Positions 4,368 through 8,079 of a stretch of 8,079 nt of DNA are shown here, piece after piece; position 1 is the stretch's first letter, and every line of letters begins with the position of its first letter. Source of the stretch: CAZXFG01 sp964640515 (GTDB lineage: Bacteria > Patescibacteriota > Patescibacteriia > Magasanikbacterales > GWA2-37-8); NCBI GenBank assembly GCA_964640515.1, contig CAZXFG010000035.1:1-8079 (forward strand). Direction: 5' to 3'. The notes below the pieces were generated by a model that saw only the letters and a program-made list of their open reading frames with translations, was not told the DNA's origin and did no database searches. The translations under genes and the position numbers were made by a program.

Positions 4368-5317
4368 GGTCTATTCTGGAGCAGGCAATTCTGCGGACCC
4401 TCATCTATTTTGACCTGGCCTCTTTTCCTTTGACTAAAGAGGAATTATTTTCTTGCTTATGGTTGCCCCCTCAAGCGAATCAAGAGTGTTATTTAGTTGC
4501 TTTGAGTAATTTGGTTACCGCCGGAACCATCGCTCAAAAATTCAATTATTATTTTCTCTCCGGCCGAGAGGAAATAGTGGAAGGAAGGCGCCGGCAATTG
4601 ATTGTCACGGAAGATAAAATCGCCATAGCGCGCCGCGCGGTTAAAAAAATCCGGTCCGTTCCTTTTTTGCGCGCTATTTTCGTTTGCAACACAGTCGGGT
4701 CCGAACAAAGCACGGCCGAAAGCGATATTGATTTTTTGATTATCACCCATCCCAAGCGCATTTGGATAGTGCGCCTGCTGACTAATTTAATTCTGCGTTT
4801 TTTTCGTTTGCGCACCTATGGCCGGAAAGTTAAAAATCGCGTCTGTTTATCTTTTTATCTGGACGCCCATCATTTAAGTTTGTCTAATTATCGGGTGGCT
4901 GAAGATGATGTGCATTTGGCTTTTTGGCTTTACCAAATGACTCCGCTTTATGACCCGGAGAATATTTACCACAAATTTTTGCAGGCCAACAGCTGGAGCC
5001 GCAAATATCTTCCCAATCAGGAGCGTGAACCGCAGGTAGTCAGCCGTTTAGCCGTTAAAGATTCGCGGTTGGGAAAGATTTGGAAGAAAATTTGGGAAAG
5101 AATGTGGCGCGGAACATATGGAGATTTGGTGGAAAAACAAAGCCGTCTTACGCAGTGGATGAAATTAAAACCGGAGATTAAGGACAAAGTAAACAAAGGC
5201 GACAGGGGCGTAGTGGTNNNNNNNNNNGTGGTTTCCGAGGGCGTTATAAAATTTCACGAGCGCGATACCAGGGTTCTTTACCGAGCCGAGTGGATTAAAA
5301 AAATAGGGATAATATAA
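4364..5317 (+). CDS. Nucleotidyltransferase-fold protein with N-terminal winged helix (contains assembly gap)
   Basis: The frame gives 317 codons including a 10-N gap. Residues 1-75 look like a winged-helix domain (LRTLIYFDLASFPLTKEEL, then a YYFLSGREE wing). Residues 100-128 carry the Pol-beta-type nucleotidyltransferase motif: G112-S113, then SDIDFLII with D121 and D123, the metal-binding aspartates. The usual glycine between GS and SDID is missing (GSEQSTAESDID), so activity is possible but not certain. The rest is helical and basic (WKKIWERMW), with no membrane segment. Related proteins may transfer nucleotides to proteins or small molecules, or act like toxin-antitoxin MNT enzymes, but the substrate here is unknown. 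It overlaps the PRC-barrel gene by 4 bases and precedes the DUF3048 gene by 7. The reported length is probably five codons too long because of the gap. Confidence 0.72.
   Translation: MRSILEQAILRTLIYFDLASFPLTKEELFSCLWLPPQANQECYLVALSNLVTAGTIAQKFNYYFLSGREEIVEGRRRQLIVTEDKIAIARRAVKKIRSVPFLRAIFVCNTVGSEQSTAESDIDFLIITHPKRIWIVRLLTNLILRFFRLRTYGRKVKNRVCLSFYLDAHHLSLSNYRVAEDDVHLAFWLYQMTPLYDPENIYHKFLQANSWSRKYLPNQEREPQVVSRLAVKDSRLGKIWKKIWERMWRGTYGDLVEKQSRLTQWMKLKPEIKDKVNKGDRGVVXXXXVVSEGVIKFHERDTRVLYRAEWIKKIGII
5218..5227. other. Assembly gap (10 N), probably spurious
   Basis: The gap is exactly 10 N, the usual filler length of a scaffolder. The five bases before it (GTGGT, 5213-5217) are repeated directly after it (5228-5232). 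Joining the sides through this overlap removes 15 bases and keeps the reading frame, giving DRGVVVSEGV. The most likely truth is that no sequence is missing and the two contig ends overlap by five bases. Confidence 0.8.
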
Positions 5318-5324
5318 GCGAAGT

Positions 5325-6386
5325 ATGAAAAGAGTAAAAATTAATCGGCGTTTGAAAATATTATTGGTTTTATTAGCCGTCTCTTTGATTTCTTTGCTTG
5401 TAGTTGCTTATCAGCCGTGCCAAATAACGCTCAATCCGGAGTGGTTGGCCGGCTCCCTGGCGCCGCGTTATAAATATTTCAGCCAATTGGACGGTAGTCC
5501 GGTGATTAACGAAAGCGATCAAGCTCCCGCGGTGTTAGGGGTGATGATAGATAATCTTTCCGATGCCCGTCCGCAGTATGGTTTAACCGAGGCCATGATT
5601 GTTTATGAAGCTTTGGCCGAGGGCGGCATTACGCGTTTTCTGGCCATCTTTTCGGAAAAGCAAACAGTGGAGATGGTTGGGCCGGTGCGCAGCGCCCGAC
5701 CGTATTATTTGGATTGGCTGGCCGAATACGGCGATGCTCTGTATCTGCATTGCGGCGGTTCTCCGGCAGCTCTAAAGTTGATTAAGGAGAGGAATATTTT
5801 TGATGCCAATGAATTTTATTGGGGGTCATATTATTGGCGAAGCGGTTATCAGTCGGCTCCGCACAATATTTTTACCAATAGCGCCAAATGGCAAGCTATT
5901 TATTCCGATTACGGCGAGATTCACCGCGTAAGTTGGGCCGGATGGGGGTTTCGCGAAAACCCGTCAGCCGATGGCGAGCCGATTAGAGCGGTTAGCATTA
6001 AATACGGGCCAGGTTATCAGGTGGATTGGGAGTATGTGAAAACGGAAGATCAAGGCGGATATTACCGCCGTTTTATCAACCAAGAAGTTCATCGCAGTTT
6101 TCGCGGCGCAGAAGGGCCTTTTCCAATTGAGGCGCAAAATGTTTTGCTACAATACACGGAAACGAAAGTTTTAGACGATGTCGGCCGAAAAGAAATAACC
6201 GCCATTGGCCGGGGTGAAGCCCGGATTTTTCGCGATGGTTTGATGTGGAGGGGGCTTTGGAAGAAAGAAAATTTATCCAGCCGCACTATATTTTATAATG
6301 AACAAGGGGAAGAAATTAAATTGGCTCCCGGAAAGACCTGGGTGCAGGTGGCGCCTAAAGGGACTGCGGTGGAAATCACCAATTAA
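5325..6386 (+). CDS. DUF3048 (YerB-like) membrane-anchored extracytoplasmic protein
   Basis: This is a 353-residue protein with a basic start (MKRVKINRRLK) and one hydrophobic segment at about 10-29. The body would face the outside; the segment has no lipobox cysteine, so it is probably an uncleaved anchor. The DUF3048 N-terminal region is clear: VLGVMIDNLSDARPQYGL (about 71-88), ALAEGGITRFLAIF, then VGPVRSARPYYLDWLAEYGD and LYLHCGGSPAALKLIK. The C-terminal part (about 220-353) has the second DUF3048 half, with IFRDGLMWRG and APGKTWVQVAPKG near the end. The family includes B. subtilis YerB and is common in Firmicutes and candidate phyla; its biochemical role is not established to my knowledge. 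The start at 5325 follows the previous stop by 7 bases with only a weak purine-rich site. Its 3' end overlaps prmC on the other strand by 11 bases. Confidence 0.9.
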   Translation: MKRVKINRRLKILLVLLAVSLISLLVVAYQPCQITLNPEWLAGSLAPRYKYFSQLDGSPVINESDQAPAVLGVMIDNLSDARPQYGLTEAMIVYEALAEGGITRFLAIFSEKQTVEMVGPVRSARPYYLDWLAEYGDALYLHCGGSPAALKLIKERNIFDANEFYWGSYYWRSGYQSAPHNIFTNSAKWQAIYSDYGEIHRVSWAGWGFRENPSADGEPIRAVSIKYGPGYQVDWEYVKTEDQGGYYRRFINQEVHRSFRGAEGPFPIEAQNVLLQYTETKVLDDVGRKEITAIGRGEARIFRDGLMWRGLWKKENLSSRTIFYNEQGEEIKLAPGKTWVQVAPKGTAVEITN

Positions 6387-7269
6387 TTCGGATGATGGCT
6401 AATCGATCCCGCTTGGCGAGATCTTTTTTTATTTCAAATTTAGCTTTTGGGAAAATATTTTGAATGAGTTTATTCATTTCAACGGATTGTCGCGGATCAA
6501 TTTCCAGAAAAATCGTAGCGGAATGATTTAGATTTTTAATTTGTTTAAGCAGTTCTTCATATAATGAAAGGCCATTTTTATCGTCAGCTATCAGCGCCAG
6601 CGGCGGTTCTTTTTGAATGGTTGGTTCCGATTGGAATTGTTTTCGGGTAAGGTACGGAAGATTGGCCGTGATAATTAAATCCGCGTCGGTTGACAATAGG
6701 GATTTTTTTATAAAAGGTTGCAGTAAAGATCCTTGAACAAATTTTATGTTCACCCCGTGTCGTTGAGCATTTTTTTTGGCGATACGCAGGGCGCGGCCGG
6801 AAATATCGGCGGCGTAAATTTTTATGTCATCGCGAGGAGCGCCAGCAACGAAGCAGTCTCTAGCTTGCAAGGTGATTGCTTCGGCCTTTGGCCTCGCGAT
6901 GACAGTCGCGATTGAAATCGGTATACATCCGGTGCCTGTGCCGATATCAATGAGAATAGTTTGGTTTTGCTTGTTGAGATTTTGCTTCGTCGTTTCACTC
7001 CTCGCGATGACGCTAAGCGCTTCCTCTACCAATAATTCAGTATCCGGGCGGGGAATAAGAGTATGTTTATTCACTAAAAAATCTAGACCGTAGAATTCTT
7101 TGCGTCCGGCCAGATATGCCATTGGCCAGCCCCGCGCGTGTTTGCGCCAAAAATAACGCCGGCGGCAACGTTGCCATAAATTCAGATGATAAGCCGGGCG
7201 GGCCAATAAAAATTCTTTGCTTTTTTTAGCGGCCAGCGCCTTGATTAGAATATCATCTAAATTATTCAT
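6376..7269 (-). CDS. prmC: Peptide chain release factor N5-glutamine methyltransferase PrmC
   Basis: This 297-residue cytoplasmic enzyme uses S-adenosylmethionine to methylate the glutamine of the GGQ motif in release factors, which raises termination efficiency. An N-terminal helical domain (about 1-55) leads to the family signature GRKEFYGLDF and LIPRPDTELLVEEAL (55-84). Motif I is IDIGTGTG (107-114), followed by IYAADIS (151-157). The catalytic loop reads NLPY (203-206) where E. coli has NPPY; the essential N and Y are kept. Two stretches are foreign to the family, about 87-100 (including IARSETTKQ) and about 122-148 (including RPKAEAITLQARDCF). They are encoded by palindromic repeats inserted in frame at surface-loop positions. 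The start at ATG 7267-7269 overlaps the prfA stop by 8 bases, the canonical prfA-prmC order. The 3' end overlaps the DUF3048 gene tail to tail. Confidence 0.95.
   Translation of the reverse strand: MNNLDDILIKALAAKKSKEFLLARPAYHLNLWQRCRRRYFWRKHARGWPMAYLAGRKEFYGLDFLVNKHTLIPRPDTELLVEEALSVIARSETTKQNLNKQNQTILIDIGTGTGCIPISIATVIARPKAEAITLQARDCFVAGAPRDDIKIYAADISGRALRIAKKNAQRHGVNIKFVQGSLLQPFIKKSLLSTDADLIITANLPYLTRKQFQSEPTIQKEPPLALIADDKNGLSLYEELLKQIKNLNHSATIFLEIDPRQSVEMNKLIQNIFPKAKFEIKKDLAKRDRLAIIRINW
6825..6904. repeat. 80-base palindromic repeat element inside prmC (complete copy)
   Basis: Perfect 13-base inverted termini, TGTCATCGCGAGG (6825-6837) and CCTCGCGATGACA (6892-6904), enclose a second inner pair, CGAAGCA (6849-6855) and TGCTTCG (6877-6883). 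It reads in frame as part of PrmC (residues about 122-148). Its translation style (RDCFVAGAPRDD here, ARSETTKQ in the second copy) matches a dispersed palindromic repeat seen in many bacterial genomes, comparable to the Rickettsia palindromic elements that insert within genes. The match to that group is from memory, not from a search. Confidence 0.8.
6981..7011. repeat. Partial second copy of the palindromic repeat inside prmC
   Basis: CCTCGCGATGAC (7000-7011) is identical to 6892-6903, and TGCTTCG (6983-6989) repeats the inner arm. Read on the minus strand this gives IARSETTKQ within PrmC (about residues 88-96). The other half of the palindrome is missing or too decayed to see. It lies about 75 bases from the complete copy. 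Confidence 0.75.
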
Positions 7270-8079
7270 GCTGTTGATAATCAGCTTGGCGCAGAGCGGC
7301 GATAATCGGGCCCAGGTCTCCCTCTAGAATTTTTCCGATGTTATTCCAGCTTTGATGGATGCGATGGTCGGTGATGCGATCTTGCGGAAAATTGTAGGTG
7401 CGGATTTTTTCACTGCGGTCGCCCGAGCCGATTTGCGCCCGGCGTTTTTCGGTTAGTTCTTTTTGCTTTTTTTCCTGCTCCAAAGCGTAAAGCCGGGACC
7501 GCAACACGGCCATGGCTTTTTCCCGATTGGCATTTTGCGACCGTTCGTCCTGGCATTGCACCACGGTATTGGTGGGGACATGGACGATGCGCACCGCTGA
7601 ATAAGTGGTGTTTACGCTTTGTCCGCCCGCGCCGCCCGAACAAAAAGTATCAATCCGCAAGTCTTTGGGTTCTATTTTAATTTCTTCTTCTTCAATTTCC
7701 GGCAAAACCGCTACCGTGATGGTGGAAGTATGGATGCGTCCGGATTTTTCCGTGTCTGGCACGCGTTGGACGCGGTGCACGCCCATTTCATATTTCATGT
7801 CTTTGTATACCCAGCGTCCTTTGACGCTAAAGATGATTTCTTTAAATCCGCCAATGCCAATACGGCTGGCGTCAATCAACTGGACTTTCCAACCCTGTCC
7901 TTCGGCATAATGGCTGTAAGCGTGAAAGATGTCAGCGGCGAAAAGGGCTGATTCGTCGCCTCCGACGCCGGCGCGGATTTCCACGATTATATCTTTTTTA
8001 TCCATCGGATCCCGCGGGCGAAAGAGTTCGTCCAGTTCTTTTTGTAAACCGGCGGTTTTTTCCTTTAATTCTAAAAGTT
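7262..8079 (-). CDS. prfA: Peptide chain release factor 1 (RF1), partial at its 5' end
   Basis: The frame stays open to the window edge, so the start codon lies beyond 8079; 272 codons plus stop are present (a complete RF1 has about 360). The first visible residues form a helical stretch (LLELKEKTAGLQKELDELF), followed by VEIRAGVGGDESALFA. The stop-codon recognition tripeptide is PDT in RVQRVPDTEKSGRIHTS, the PxT form of RF1; RF2 would have SPF. RF1 therefore reads UAA and UAG. The catalytic GGQ lies in CSGGAGGQSVNTTYSAVRI and is intact. The C-terminal region ends with EKIRTYNFPQDRITDHRI, typical of the family. The gene overlaps prmC by 8 bases, and PrmC modifies this GGQ. An ATG at 8003-8005 is internal, not the start, because conserved-looking sequence continues upstream. 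Confidence 0.96.
   Translation of the reverse strand, partial: LLELKEKTAGLQKELDELFRPRDPMDKKDIIVEIRAGVGGDESALFAADIFHAYSHYAEGQGWKVQLIDASRIGIGGFKEIIFSVKGRWVYKDMKYEMGVHRVQRVPDTEKSGRIHTSTITVAVLPEIEEEEIKIEPKDLRIDTFCSGGAGGQSVNTTYSAVRIVHVPTNTVVQCQDERSQNANREKAMAVLRSRLYALEQEKKQKELTEKRRAQIGSGDRSEKIRTYNFPQDRITDHRIHQSWNNIGKILEGDLGPIIAALRQADYQQHE

Noticed and set aside
6733..7093. Plus-strand frames inside prmC that also translate the palindromic repeat
   Set aside because: A palindromic element is open on both strands by its nature. The PrmC motifs fix the true frame on the minus strand.
7410..7951. Open frames on either strand within prfA
   Set aside because: RF1 has clear motifs throughout in its own frame; the others are shadows with no start signals or domains.

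Overview
The window looks like a piece of a Candidate Phyla Radiation (Patescibacteria, probably Parcubacteria-like) genome. The evidence is indirect: moderately AT-rich DNA, a compact nusA operon without rimP or infB beside it, a PRC-barrel/nucleotidyltransferase/DUF3048 gene set, and a PrmC with an NLPY active-site motif. The phylum call is an inference of moderate confidence. A run of 10 N marks a draft assembly.

Positions 1-1803 form an accessory block of three single-gene cassettes: A, an EamA-type membrane protein (minus); B, a GC-rich orphan with its own promoter and terminator (plus); C, a MazG-like NTP pyrophosphohydrolase (minus). Each cassette is bounded by inverted repeats built on a 7-base core of the form GYRYAAC/GTTRYRC. 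The stretches between cassettes (502-690 and 1267-1418) have the R''-L''-L'-R' layout of integron attC sites. They also share an internal hairpin and sequence motifs. Partial sites lie at the window start and at 1797-1803. Immediately beyond the last core, pointing away from the array, are a promoter and the first 48 codons of a tyrosine recombinase that ends prematurely. The block is best read as an integron-like array, or a cluster of attC sites, next to a decayed integrase. Its unusual feature is that the sequence on the gene side of each core is also inverted-repeated, and is specific to each cassette.

Positions 2035-6386 hold a plus-strand operon: a consensus sigma-70 promoter, a leader with a weak terminator-like hairpin, then nusA, yidC, a PRC-barrel gene, a nucleotidyltransferase-fold gene and a DUF3048 gene, with gaps of 14 bases or less. 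NusA acts in transcription elongation and termination and YidC inserts membrane proteins. The last three have no firm function.

Positions 6376-8079 hold the minus-strand pair prfA-prmC, with prfA cut by the window edge. RF1 reads UAA and UAG stops, and PrmC methylates the glutamine of its GGQ motif. prmC carries two in-frame pieces of a palindromic repeat. It overlaps the DUF3048 gene tail to tail.
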